Shown here: piece after piece, positions 34,932-43,817 of the stretch
Layout: every line of letters begins with the position of its first letter
Position numbering within the stretch: position 1 is the stretch's first letter
Assembly (NCBI GenBank): GCA_045565995.1
Contig: JBJLEF010000005.1
Coordinates: forward strand, 124,001-188,000
Source of the DNA: UBA721 sp002705165
GTDB taxonomy: Bacteria; Planctomycetota; Planctomycetia; Pirellulales; Pirellulaceae
Direction: 5' to 3'
Length of the DNA stretch: 64,000 nt
Position numbers and translations under genes: made by a program
Notes under the pieces: generated by a model
The model's database searches: none
Told to the model about the DNA's origin: nothing
The model's input: only the letters and a program-made list of their open reading frames with translations

Positions 34932-35654
34932 ATGTCACAAACAAACGTCTTTTTGCTTCCCGATTTAATCGCTGCCGACAACATCATCAACGACTCCCTT
35001 TGTGTCGTAATTGATGTTCTGCGAGCGACCACAACCATTGTTAACGCATTGGGAAATCAGGCGGCCTCCATTACTCCGGTTGTCACGGTCGAAGAAGCTC
35101 GTAAAGTGGCGGCGGGAACCGGTAGTCTGCTGGGAGGTGAACGCGACTGTAAAAGACTTGAGGGATTTGACTTTGGGAACTCTCCGGCCGAATACACCCA
35201 GAGCCGCGTTGCCAACAAGGAAATCACATTGACCACGACCAATGGTACCCGGGCTTTAATGGCCTGCCTTGGGGCCGACCAGATTCTCATCGCAGCCTTT
35301 GCCAACTTAACAGCCGTTGCTAATGCGATTGCCGGACATCCCAAGGTCAACATTGTTTGTGCCGGTACGAATGGTGAGATCACGCTGGAAGACGCATTAC
35401 TCGCCGGAGCATTAGCAGCCGGTCGCAATTCAAGTCAACAAAATGATCAGGCACTTTTGGTAATCGACCTTTGGCAGCAGTGTGAACAAAGTGCCGATCT
35501 TAACCGAAGCATCTTCGAAAAATTATTGGTTAGCCGTGGCGGGAAAAACTTGCAACAAGTGGGGATGGTTAGCGATATTAAGTTATGTGCAAAACTCGAC
35601 ACGCACTCCATCCTGCCGAAACTATCCTCTCCATCTAAAACCATTCACCTCTAG
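34932..35654 (+). CDS. comB: 2-phosphosulfolactate phosphatase ComB-like
   Basis: The 240-residue protein belongs to the ComB family, which releases phosphate from 2-phosphosulfolactate in methanogen coenzyme M synthesis and in sulfolactate metabolism. Conserved family segments are VVIDVLRATTTIVNAL, LGGERDCKRLEGFDFGNSP, LTTTNGTRALMAC and VCAGTNGEITLEDALLAG. No ComA, ComC or other sulfolactate gene is visible. Bacteria with this gene do not make coenzyme M by the methanogen route, so the physiological substrate is open. The gene diverges from menG over a 139-base region and ends 17 bases before the symporter gene. Confidence 0.85.
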   Translation: MSQTNVFLLPDLIAADNIINDSLCVVIDVLRATTTIVNALGNQAASITPVVTVEEARKVAAGTGSLLGGERDCKRLEGFDFGNSPAEYTQSRVANKEITLTTTNGTRALMACLGADQILIAAFANLTAVANAIAGHPKVNIVCAGTNGEITLEDALLAGALAAGRNSSQQNDQALLVIDLWQQCEQSADLNRSIFEKLLVSRGGKNLQQVGMVSDIKLCAKLDTHSILPKLSSPSKTIHL

Positions 35655-35671
35655 TTCTCCGGATCCCCCTT

Positions 35672-37966
35672 ATGACAACCGAATACATCGGTCTTCCCGA
35701 CTACATCGTCCTTGGCATTTACTTCCTTGTTTTGGTTGCCATCGGGATCTACTGTGCCCGCCTGAACAAAAGGCAGGAAGATTACTTTATGGGAGGTCGT
35801 GGATTTGGAAAACTGATGCAGACCTTTGCTGCATTTGGCGCTGGCACCGGACCGCAGGACCCTATCATCACCGGCAGCGGCACATTCACGAAAGGGATGA
35901 ATGGAATGTGGGGTGTGATGTACTGGTTGTTCGTCACACCTTTTTACTGGATCACTGGTGTTTGGTATCGCCGGATGCGACATCTGACTTTAGGCGACTG
36001 GTATGTCGAGCGCTACGAAAGCAAAAAACTTGGGGGAGCTTATGCCATTTTCGGCGTGGTTTTTTTCATGATCTATGGCTCCATGTTCTTTTCAGCCATC
36101 GCCAAAACTGCAGCACCGATGATCGGCGAGCACGTCACTTTGTTTGGCAGCGAAATTGAACTGCAATATATTCTGGTACCTGCCGTAGGCATTATCGTAT
36201 TGCTCTACGGAATGCTCGGTGGATTAACGGCCGCTTACTTTACCGACCTAATTCAAGGGATCTGCGTCATCATTTTGAGTTGCATGCTGATTCCCCTGGG
36301 ACTTAATGCTCTTCATGGAGATGCCCAGCTAAACCCGGATGGCGAGGGAAGTTTCAGTGTCATGCACGAACAGTTGCCAGAGTCATTCTTTGATCTCATG
36401 GGCGGAGCGGGTGCCGATTTCTCTTTGGCCTACCTGGTCGCCATTGTCTTTTCCAATTTATTTGGCATTGTCGTTCAACCGCACTTCATCGCCACCGGTG
36501 GTGGAAGCGCGAAAACGGAAAAGGACGCTCGTATCGGTCTCGTTGTGGGGAATTTCCTCAAACGATTCTGTACTCTCGGCTGGGTTCTGACCGGACTCGT
36601 CGCAGCGACACTCTATGCGGACATACCCGATTTAATTAAGGATCCTGATCAAGCCTGGGGGTACACTTCCATGCAATTGCTTGGGCCGGGACTACGAGGG
36701 CTAATGCTGGCCTGCCTACTGGCGGCACTCATGAGTAGCGTGGATGCCTACATGATTGTTGGATCGGGATTAGTCGTTCGGAACCTGTACGTCCCTTTCC
36801 TCAATCCTACTGCCTCGGAAAAGAATTGCCTTTTAACGGGAAAGATCACAGGTACGATCATCGTCAGTGGCTCTATCATGTTTTCACTGCTGATCTTCGA
36901 CATGATCCAACAATTAACAATCACGTTTTGGTTCACTCTCGTCTTCGCGGCACCCTTCTGGATTGGGATGTACTGGCGTCGAGCAACGACTAAAGCTGCC
37001 TGGATAACCGTGGCCTACTGCCTGCTATTTTTTACAATGATTCCTTATTTTGGACCAATGATTGTTCCTGGCTGGCGAACGAGTGATACATTCCTACAGG
37101 CTTCGCCCATGACACACACCGTTTCCCGAGAGGTGCTAGACAAGGTCTCCATTCGTAAACACCTCGCCTTGCAACTTGAAGCGTGGCAAGAAAAGGCCGC
37201 TGCCCTTGGCAGTAAAGATCGAGCAGACATTGAAAAGGCTGCTCATGAAAGACTCAAGCCCGAGTTCATCAATAAAGAACGAACCCAGATCAAGGTTCCT
37301 AATCAAGCGGGAACTGATCTAATGGTCTTGGAAGTGGGTAAAGACAGAATTGATGTTTCGAGTCCTCGCGAATTTGAAACCAACAATGACGGCACTCCCA
37401 AACTCTACACCGGCGGTCAGTCAATCTTTTGGGACCGTGTCGTACCCGTGAATTCCAGCATCAAGCCAATCGTGGTAAATACCGTCACCGAAGGTGACAA
37501 AACGGTTACCACGTTTGGCTACCCGCAGAGTACTGAGATGCAAGGAGATGGCAACTTCAAGCTCAATCTTGCCTTCTTTCTCCCATTGGGTGTGGATATT
37601 GCCGGACAATCAAAAGCCAACCGCAGTGCTCTGGAGTTAGTACCAAAGATCATTATGCCCTTCCTAGTAATGATTATTGCCAGTTTGATCACCAGCGTTA
37701 CCGGTGCTCGCAATTCCGAGGAAGCATTAAATCGGTACTACGCCAAGATGAAAACTAAAGTACTCCCCGATCCGGAAGCGGATCGAGCAAAACTCGAAGC
37801 AGTCTATGCAGGTGAAAAGAAGCCTGATCGCGTAAAACTGTTTCCTAACAGCCAACTGGAGATTCAAAAGCCGACAAAAGCAGACATTATCGGATTTACT
37901 ATTTCTGTACTAACCTGCTTTGCGATTATCGGCTTAGCCTTCGTGATCGCCGAGCTTGGCGGATAG
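35672..37966 (+). CDS. Sodium:solute symporter with large soluble insert
   Basis: The 764-residue membrane protein belongs to the SSS family (Na+-coupled uptake). It begins with LPDYIVLGIYFLVLVAIGIY and keeps the family sequences GGLTAAYFTDLIQGICV and the MSSVDAYMIVGSGLVVRNLY segment near helix 8-9. Members are usually 500-600 residues. Here a hydrophilic insert of about 180 residues (around 470-650) lies before the last helices, which resume at KIIMPFLVMIIASL. The insert is charged and mostly beta-like, and its function is unknown. The substrate cannot be inferred from the sequence. It follows comB by 17 bases, so comB and the symporter may be one unit, perhaps for import of a sulfonate or organic anion. 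Confidence 0.85.
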   Translation: MTTEYIGLPDYIVLGIYFLVLVAIGIYCARLNKRQEDYFMGGRGFGKLMQTFAAFGAGTGPQDPIITGSGTFTKGMNGMWGVMYWLFVTPFYWITGVWYRRMRHLTLGDWYVERYESKKLGGAYAIFGVVFFMIYGSMFFSAIAKTAAPMIGEHVTLFGSEIELQYILVPAVGIIVLLYGMLGGLTAAYFTDLIQGICVIILSCMLIPLGLNALHGDAQLNPDGEGSFSVMHEQLPESFFDLMGGAGADFSLAYLVAIVFSNLFGIVVQPHFIATGGGSAKTEKDARIGLVVGNFLKRFCTLGWVLTGLVAATLYADIPDLIKDPDQAWGYTSMQLLGPGLRGLMLACLLAALMSSVDAYMIVGSGLVVRNLYVPFLNPTASEKNCLLTGKITGTIIVSGSIMFSLLIFDMIQQLTITFWFTLVFAAPFWIGMYWRRATTKAAWITVAYCLLFFTMIPYFGPMIVPGWRTSDTFLQASPMTHTVSREVLDKVSIRKHLALQLEAWQEKAAALGSKDRADIEKAAHERLKPEFINKERTQIKVPNQAGTDLMVLEVGKDRIDVSSPREFETNNDGTPKLYTGGQSIFWDRVVPVNSSIKPIVVNTVTEGDKTVTTFGYPQSTEMQGDGNFKLNLAFFLPLGVDIAGQSKANRSALELVPKIIMPFLVMIIASLITSVTGARNSEEALNRYYAKMKTKVLPDPEADRAKLEAVYAGEKKPDRVKLFPNSQLEIQKPTKADIIGFTISVLTCFAIIGLAFVIAELGG

Positions 37967-38117
37967 CTGACGCTATGCAACCGAGGCCAAAGTATGCCGG
38001 AAACCGAGCCAACCCCATCTCAACAAAAACGGGATTCTATCATAAGATGGAGAGACAGCGGGACGTATGTCTATATCTCCCTTTTTCATTCCCATCCAAG
38101 TTGAAAACCATACTTGC

Positions 38118-38486
38118 ATGATTCGCACATATTTAAAAAGCAAGATTCACCGGGCGACGGTATCCGAAGCCGAATTGGACTACGATGGTTCGGTGTCTAT
38201 CGATGAAGCGTTGCTCGAATTAGCCGACATTCACGATCATGAACAGGTGGATATCTACAACATCACCCGTGGCACTCGACTAACCACCTATGCCATTCTG
38301 GCCGAGCGAAATTCGGGGCGAATTTGCATTAATGGAGCGGCAGCTCACCTGATGAAACCTGGTGACATGGTAATCATTTGCAGTTACGCTCAGTTTTCTG
38401 AAGATGAGCTTCCGCACACACCGATTGTCGTCAAAGTCGACGAAAACAACCACCCACGGACTCCGACGAGCAATTCGGAGCCCTAA
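38118..38486 (+). CDS. panD: Aspartate 1-decarboxylase PanD (pyruvoyl enzyme)
   Basis: PanD makes beta-alanine for pantothenate and coenzyme A. The 122-residue proenzyme self-cleaves between G24 and S25 in LDYDGSVSID to form the pyruvoyl group. The conserved KSKIHRATV segment and YNITRGTRLTTY are intact. I start at ATG 38118, because this numbering puts the cleavage site exactly at the canonical 24/25; an upstream ATG (38067) would add 17 residues not seen in the family. The ribosome binding site is weak. The gene is followed 51 bases later by the peptidase gene on the same strand. Confidence 0.93.
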   Translation: MIRTYLKSKIHRATVSEAELDYDGSVSIDEALLELADIHDHEQVDIYNITRGTRLTTYAILAERNSGRICINGAAAHLMKPGDMVIICSYAQFSEDELPHTPIVVKVDENNHPRTPTSNSEP

Positions 38487-38537
38487 GAACAAACACCACG
38501 CTTACACCCCCTTCCTCGCAGGAACGACTTTTTAGAC

Positions 38538-39632
38538 ATGAGCCGATACGCACAACGCCGCAAGAAACTTCGAGCAGAACTGAAACGACAGGGCATCGCT
38601 GCCATGTTAGTGACCGACGAGTTAAACGTCACCTACCTCTCTGGTTTTAGTGGCGACTCCAGCTACCTGCTTGTACTACCGAAGAACACCGTCATTATCA
38701 GCGACTTCCGATACATCCAGGAAATCGAACACGACTGTCCTGATATTGATTGCTTCATTCGTCCGTCGGTGCAGTCAATGGTTGAAGCGAGCAGGAAGCT
38801 GATCACCAAAGCCAAAGTCTCGTCCGTTGCCCTCGAGGGCAACTCACTTTCTCTCGGACAGGCCGAAGCACTTTCCAAGGCTTTGCCGAAGGTCAATCTA
38901 GCAACGACATCGAGTATGGTTGAGAAGCTCCGTGAGATCAAAGACAAGCAAGAAATCGCGACGATTCGTAAAGCTGTGAAAGCTGCTCAGAAAGCCTTTG
39001 AGGTTATCAAAGCTTCGTTGACCGCCGATCAGACTGAAAAAGAAATCGCATTCAATCTGGAACATCAGATTCGACAATTTGGCGGTCGCGGAACCAGCTT
39101 TGACCCGATTGTAGCCGTAGGACCTCAAGCGGCCCTGCCACATGCCCAGCCTGGGGAACAACGTATCGGGGATGATAATTTTTGTTTATTTGACTGGGGC
39201 GCGGATTACGATCGCTACCTCAGTGATATCACTCGAACAATTGTAACGGGCAAGCTAACGGCCAAATTCGAAAAGGTTTATAACACCGTACTACAGGCAC
39301 AACTGAAAGCCATCAAGGCAATAAAACCGGGGGCGATCATGAGCAAAGTCGATGCCGCAGCCCGTAATCACATTGCCAATGCAGGCTACGGAAAGTACTT
39401 CGGACATAGTCTGGGACACGGAATCGGAACATTTATTCACGAATATCCACGTTTAGCCTCAAATCAACACACACCACTACAATCTGGCATGGTTGTAACC
39501 GTAGAACCAGGAATCTATCTACCTGGATGGGGAGGAGTACGTATCGAGGATGATGTGTTGGTCACGAAGGACGGCCATGAAGTGTTGACGAGCGTGCCTA
39601 AGAAACTGGAAGATACAATCGTTCAACTCTAG
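38538..39632 (+). CDS. M24 family Xaa-Pro aminopeptidase/dipeptidase
   Basis: The 364-residue cytoplasmic protein has the creatinase/prolidase N-terminal domain (about 1-135) and a pita-bread catalytic domain. The five metal ligands are visible: two aspartates in FDWGADYDRYLSDITRT, the His in GHSLGHGIGTFIHE, and the glutamates in VTVEPGIYL and GVRIEDDV. It removes N-terminal residues before proline or splits X-Pro dipeptides; PepQ and PepP cannot be told apart here. It sits between panD and accB on the same strand; a 173-base gap precedes accB. Confidence 0.92.
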   Translation: MSRYAQRRKKLRAELKRQGIAAMLVTDELNVTYLSGFSGDSSYLLVLPKNTVIISDFRYIQEIEHDCPDIDCFIRPSVQSMVEASRKLITKAKVSSVALEGNSLSLGQAEALSKALPKVNLATTSSMVEKLREIKDKQEIATIRKAVKAAQKAFEVIKASLTADQTEKEIAFNLEHQIRQFGGRGTSFDPIVAVGPQAALPHAQPGEQRIGDDNFCLFDWGADYDRYLSDITRTIVTGKLTAKFEKVYNTVLQAQLKAIKAIKPGAIMSKVDAAARNHIANAGYGKYFGHSLGHGIGTFIHEYPRLASNQHTPLQSGMVVTVEPGIYLPGWGGVRIEDDVLVTKDGHEVLTSVPKKLEDTIVQL

Positions 39633-39805
39633 GTTTTTTCTAATTGATGGGAAAAACTAGTTGTTAATGGCATCAAAAAGCCGATAAATGGGGATACATA
39701 GTCATTATAAATAAGGTGAAAACCCCTTAGTAGTTTTCGGCAATTATGCTTAGAATTGCTAATTATCGATAAAACAAAGCTTCATTAGAGGAAGAACACT
39801 AGACC

Positions 39806-40270
39806 ATGGCGAAATCCAGTAACGTCTTCGATATGGAACGTCTCCTTCAATACGTTGAATTCATGAAGGAAAATGACTTAACCGAAATCGATCTGGAGCA
39901 AGACGGTCAGAAAGTCCGACTTTCTCGTGGAGGAGTTGCTCAGCCTATCGCTGCTGCCCCATCCCCTGTCGTTGCGGCACCAGTCGCTCCTGCCGATGAT
40001 GCTTCGGCTGACGGGGAAAGTGAGCACATCGTGACAATCGACAGCCCAATGGTTGGTACTTTTTATGGATCAGCAAATCCAGATTCACCGGCATTTATCA
40101 AAGTGGGTGACAGTGTGGGTAAGGACACTACCGTCTGTATCGTAGAAGCGATGAAAGTCTTCAACGAAATTCCGGCAGAAATCAGCGGCAAAATTGTCGC
40201 TGTTCTGGTAAACGACCAGGACCCCGTTGACTGTGGCAAGCCCATGTTCAAAGTAGATACTCGCGGCTAA
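39806..40270 (+). CDS. accB: Biotin carboxyl carrier protein AccB
   Basis: The 154-residue protein carries the biotin of acetyl-CoA carboxylase. The biotinylation site is K117 in VEAMKVFN, within a C-terminal biotinyl domain; an Ala/Pro-rich linker (about residues 45-68) follows the N-terminal helix. AGAGGAAG lies upstream of the ATG. accC follows 64 bases later, giving the accBC pair for malonyl-CoA synthesis. The carboxyltransferase subunits accA and accD are not in this window. Confidence 0.95.
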   Translation: MAKSSNVFDMERLLQYVEFMKENDLTEIDLEQDGQKVRLSRGGVAQPIAAAPSPVVAAPVAPADDASADGESEHIVTIDSPMVGTFYGSANPDSPAFIKVGDSVGKDTTVCIVEAMKVFNEIPAEISGKIVAVLVNDQDPVDCGKPMFKVDTRG

Positions 40271-40334
40271 CGCGATTCATCTGCTAACCAAGCTGACACC
40301 GAATCCGTCCTTCAGATAACAGACGACACGCCCT

Positions 40335-41672
40335 ATGTACAAACGTATCCTAGTCGCAAACCGAGGCGAAATCGCACTTCGCGTTATCCGAGCCTGTAAA
40401 GAGCTGGGCATTGAAACCATCGCAATCTACAGTGAAGGGGATCGGGGCTCAGCCTATCTTGACCTCGCGGATGAAGCTTATTGCGTTGGTGGTGTTCGCT
40501 CCAATGAAAGCTATCTCAAAATCGATCGCGTCATTAGTGCCGCGGAAGTTGGTAACGCCGATGCGATTCATCCTGGTTACGGATTCCTCTCCGAAAACGC
40601 TCACTTCAATGACGTTTGTCGCAATTGCGAAATCGACTTCATCGGCCCGCTTCCGGAATCCATGGAGAAACTGGGGGATAAGAACACGGCTCGTAAAATG
40701 GCGGTTGCCGCAGACGTACCTGTTGTACCAGGTTCTGATGGTCTAATCGAAGATATCAAACAAGCCAAGAAAGTCGCTGCGGAGATAGGCTTCCCCGTAC
40801 TCATCAAAGCTACCGCTGGCGGTGGTGGCAAAGGGATGCGTGTAGCAGAGACGGAAGATGATCTGGAAAATGCGATTCAGGCTGCTCAACAGGAAGCCGC
40901 TGCTGCCTTTGGTAACCCGGGCATCTACATCGAAAAATACGTCGGTAGCCCTCGTCACGTGGAGGTTCAGGTTATTGCTGACCAGCACGGCAATGTGATT
41001 CACCTGTGGGAACGTGACTGTTCGACTCAACGACGCCATCAAAAGCTGATTGAAGAGTCTCCGGCGACCAACCTCCCCATCGAGACTCGCAATGCCATCT
41101 GTGACGCTGCTGTTCGCATGATTCGCGAAGCAAATTACTTCAACGCTGGCACTGTCGAGTTTATTGTCGACAAAGATAACAATTTCTACTTTATCGAAGT
41201 GAACGCTCGTATTCAGGTAGAGCACCCGGTTTCTGAATTGGTAACAGGAATCGATCTGATCAAATCTCAAATCATTGTCGCTTCGGGTGAAGAACTTCCC
41301 TTCAAGCAGGAAGATGTGAAGTGTGAAGGTCACGCAATCGAATGCCGTATCAATGCGGAGAATCCTGACAAAAACTTCCAACCATGTCCGGGAAAAATCG
41401 AGCATCTGATAATCCCAGGCGGCCTTGGTGTACGCTGGGAATCCCACGTACACGCCGGTTACACTGTTCCACCTTATTACGACTCCATGATCGCGAAGCT
41501 ATTAGTTCATCGCCCGACTCGTGAAGAAGCCATTGCAACCATGCTTCGCTGTTTGGACGAACTGAAGGTGGAAGGAATCGAGACAACGGCACCATTCCAT
41601 AAGAAAGTCCTCAACCATCCTGAGTTCGCAGCAGGAACGATCGATACGAAATTTGTCGAACGCACTTTCTAG
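40335..41672 (+). CDS. accC: Biotin carboxylase AccC
   Basis: The 445-residue subunit carboxylates the biotin on AccB with ATP and bicarbonate. ATP-grasp landmarks are intact: MYKRILVANRGEIALRV at the start, the glycine-rich loop TAGGGGKGMRVAE, the metal ligand region FIEVNARIQVEHPVSE, and the typical C-terminal domain. Length and layout match the family. It follows accB in one transcript. Confidence 0.96.
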   Translation: MYKRILVANRGEIALRVIRACKELGIETIAIYSEGDRGSAYLDLADEAYCVGGVRSNESYLKIDRVISAAEVGNADAIHPGYGFLSENAHFNDVCRNCEIDFIGPLPESMEKLGDKNTARKMAVAADVPVVPGSDGLIEDIKQAKKVAAEIGFPVLIKATAGGGGKGMRVAETEDDLENAIQAAQQEAAAAFGNPGIYIEKYVGSPRHVEVQVIADQHGNVIHLWERDCSTQRRHQKLIEESPATNLPIETRNAICDAAVRMIREANYFNAGTVEFIVDKDNNFYFIEVNARIQVEHPVSELVTGIDLIKSQIIVASGEELPFKQEDVKCEGHAIECRINAENPDKNFQPCPGKIEHLIIPGGLGVRWESHVHAGYTVPPYYDSMIAKLLVHRPTREEAIATMLRCLDELKVEGIETTAPFHKKVLNHPEFAAGTIDTKFVERTF

Positions 41673-41834
41673 AGAAACGTATTTCTGTCCTAGCTATTTT
41701 CGCGAACGATCTATCTATGTGTGTTGCGCTGCCTGTTTTTTGCGGGCAGTGGTTTTCGATCTTTCAAGCTAAGCTTAAACTTAGGCTTTGCTAACAACTT
41801 TTATGCATTCAATAACTCTGGAGCTTATTCCGTC

Positions 41835-43142
41835 ATGAGCGATCCGCTGGCAAGACCAAAGACAACTGAGAATCCTATTCAACGCGTCGCAATCCTGTTT
41901 TCAGGTGGTCCGGCTCCCGCCGCTAATTCAGTTATCGGTGCCGCAGCGATTGCCTTCACCCGCGGTGGTACGGAAGTCATTGGTATCCGACATGGTTATT
42001 CCTCTCTGCAGGAATACGATGGGAACACTCCGCTTGAAGAGGGGAAAGACTACGTCATTCTCGGCGAAGACTGTCTGGAGAGAGCACGTACAACTCCGGG
42101 GATTATCATTGGCACTGCCCGAGCAAACCCGGGGAAGGTGATTTCCAAGCCCGAACACCTAAGCGACGCTGAACGAACCGCTCCTATGCTCCGCACCTAC
42201 AATGCTCTGCGTTCTCTGAATGTGGATGCCTTTATTTCGATTGGCGGTGATGACACCCTAAAAACAGCCAATAAGTTCAAGCTATTTCAAGATACACTGG
42301 GCGACGACTCGAAGAAAATCCCGATCGTCCACCTGCCAAAGACGATCGACAATGACTACATGGGAATCGACTTTACTTTTGGATTTTTCTCGGCCGTTGA
42401 TTTCCTGGCAACAGAAATACGCAATCTAATGTTCGATGCAGCCGCAGGTCGTGCTTATTTCCTCTGCGAAGCAATGGGACGCAGTGCGGGCTGGTTGGCC
42501 TATGGAGCAGCGATTTCAGGTGAAGCCTGTCTGGCAATTAGCGTGGAAGACGTTGAAGGAGACTATGCAGCTGAGGAGACAATCACCAATCCAGCAACCG
42601 GCCAAGAAGAAACTCGCAAAATCATGAATATGGAAAAACTGATGGACCGCGCTGTTCGCACAATGATAAAACGCGAAGAGCAGGGCAAAGAGTTTGGCGT
42701 GATTGTGGTTGCAGAAGGTCTGGCCGAGTATCTCCCTCACAGCTATTTGGAGGGCATACCACGCGATGACCATGGGCACATTGCGATTTCCCAAATCAAT
42801 CTTTGCCAAATCCTAACGAAACATTTGAGTGCTGCTTATGAAGCGGCAACCGGTAAAACTCGTAAAATCAACGGCCTCCAGTTGGGATATGAATCCCGCT
42901 GCACTCAGCCTACGGCGTTCGACGTCATGCTGGGGAGTCAGTTGGGGGTTGGAGCATTCCGAGCGTTAGTGGAAGAAGGACTGGATGGTGTCATGGTCAG
43001 CGTCAAGAATCAGTTCGACCTGCGTTATGTGCCGTTTGAAGAACTTGTGGATCCAGAGAATCTCGTGACGGTTGTGCGTTACATCAAAACGAACAGTGAC
43101 TTCCACAAGCTCGCACGATACTTAGAACAGGATATCGATTAA
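41835..43142 (+). CDS. pfp: PPi-dependent 6-phosphofructokinase
   Basis: The 435-residue protein interconverts fructose 6-phosphate and fructose 1,6-bisphosphate in glycolysis. Two positions mark the pyrophosphate type: GGDD at residues 137-140, where ATP enzymes have GGDG, and PKTIDND at 168-174, where ATP enzymes have PGTIDND. I start at ATG 41835 (MSDPLARP); a frame open to 41721 adds a hydrophobic, non-homologous 38-residue extension. A small hairpin lies in the 5' region (41729-41749). PPi-PFK is reversible and common in planctomycetes. The stop is followed by a bidirectional terminator. Confidence 0.92.
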   Translation: MSDPLARPKTTENPIQRVAILFSGGPAPAANSVIGAAAIAFTRGGTEVIGIRHGYSSLQEYDGNTPLEEGKDYVILGEDCLERARTTPGIIIGTARANPGKVISKPEHLSDAERTAPMLRTYNALRSLNVDAFISIGGDDTLKTANKFKLFQDTLGDDSKKIPIVHLPKTIDNDYMGIDFTFGFFSAVDFLATEIRNLMFDAAAGRAYFLCEAMGRSAGWLAYGAAISGEACLAISVEDVEGDYAAEETITNPATGQEETRKIMNMEKLMDRAVRTMIKREEQGKEFGVIVVAEGLAEYLPHSYLEGIPRDDHGHIAISQINLCQILTKHLSAAYEAATGKTRKINGLQLGYESRCTQPTAFDVMLGSQLGVGAFRALVEEGLDGVMVSVKNQFDLRYVPFEELVDPENLVTVVRYIKTNSDFHKLARYLEQDID

Positions 43143-43163
43143 GAATCTATTATTGGGCTACAC

Positions 43164-43199
43164 AAAAAAGAGCTGAGGGATCATAGCCCCAGCTCTTTT
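43164..43199. terminator. Bidirectional terminator between pfp and hisB
   Basis: AAAAGAGCTG-AGG (43167-43179) pairs with CCC-CAGCTCTTTT, with one A-C mismatch and flanking A and T runs. It can serve both the plus-strand pfp transcript and the minus-strand hisDCB transcript. Confidence 0.8.
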
Positions 43200-43223
43200 C
43201 CTGTTGCTAATTACGAGAAAATC

Positions 43224-43814
43224 TTAAAGTGTACCCTTGGTTGAAGGGATGACACCTTTCATTCGGGGATCCGCTTCAACGGCCATTCGAAAAGCGCGAG
43301 CCGTACACTTGAAGATACCTTCACTAATGTGATGACTGTTGCGACCGTAGTGGACGTTCACGTGATAGTTACCCAGTATGTTTGCGGCAAAAGCCTGCCA
43401 AAAGTCCTCGACGAGCTCGCTGTCAAAATCGCCAATCTTGGAACTCGGAAACTCGGCATTGAACACCATATAGTAACGACCACTTAAATCAATCACTACA
43501 TCCACCAATGTTTCTTCCATTGGCAGGGAAAAGTGGCCGTAGCGCCGAATACCTGCTTTATCACCCAGAGCTTCCTTTACCGCTTGGCCGAGACATATAC
43601 CCGTGTCTTCCACTGTGTGGTGTTGGTCCACGTGCAAGTCTCCGTTGGCACGAACGGTAAGGTCAATCACTGCATGCTTGGCAAACAATTCCAGCATGTG
43701 GTCAAAGAATCCGACTCCCGTCTGAATATCAGATTGGCCACTGCCATCGAGGTTGATAGAAAGTTGGATATCGGTTTCGGCAGTCTTACGATCAATTTCA
43801 GCCGTACGAGCCAT
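43224..43814 (-). CDS. hisB: Imidazoleglycerol-phosphate dehydratase HisB
   Basis: The 196-residue enzyme removes water from imidazoleglycerol phosphate in histidine synthesis. It is the monofunctional type without the HAD phosphatase domain. Metal-binding motifs QHHTVEDTG and SHHISEGIFK are intact, and GFFDHMLELFAKH matches the family. It is third in hisD-hisC-hisB on the minus strand and starts three bases after the hisC stop. Other his genes are not in the window. Confidence 0.95.
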   Translation of the reverse strand: MARTAEIDRKTAETDIQLSINLDGSGQSDIQTGVGFFDHMLELFAKHAVIDLTVRANGDLHVDQHHTVEDTGICLGQAVKEALGDKAGIRRYGHFSLPMEETLVDVVIDLSGRYYMVFNAEFPSSKIGDFDSELVEDFWQAFAANILGNYHVNVHYGRNSHHISEGIFKCTARAFRMAVEADPRMKGVIPSTKGTL

Positions 43815-43817
43815 CGG

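Noticed and set aside
41721..41834. N-terminal extension of the phosphofructokinase frame
   Set aside because: The 38 extra residues are hydrophobic and non-homologous, and the region contains a small hairpin; the ATG at 41835 gives the family N-terminus.
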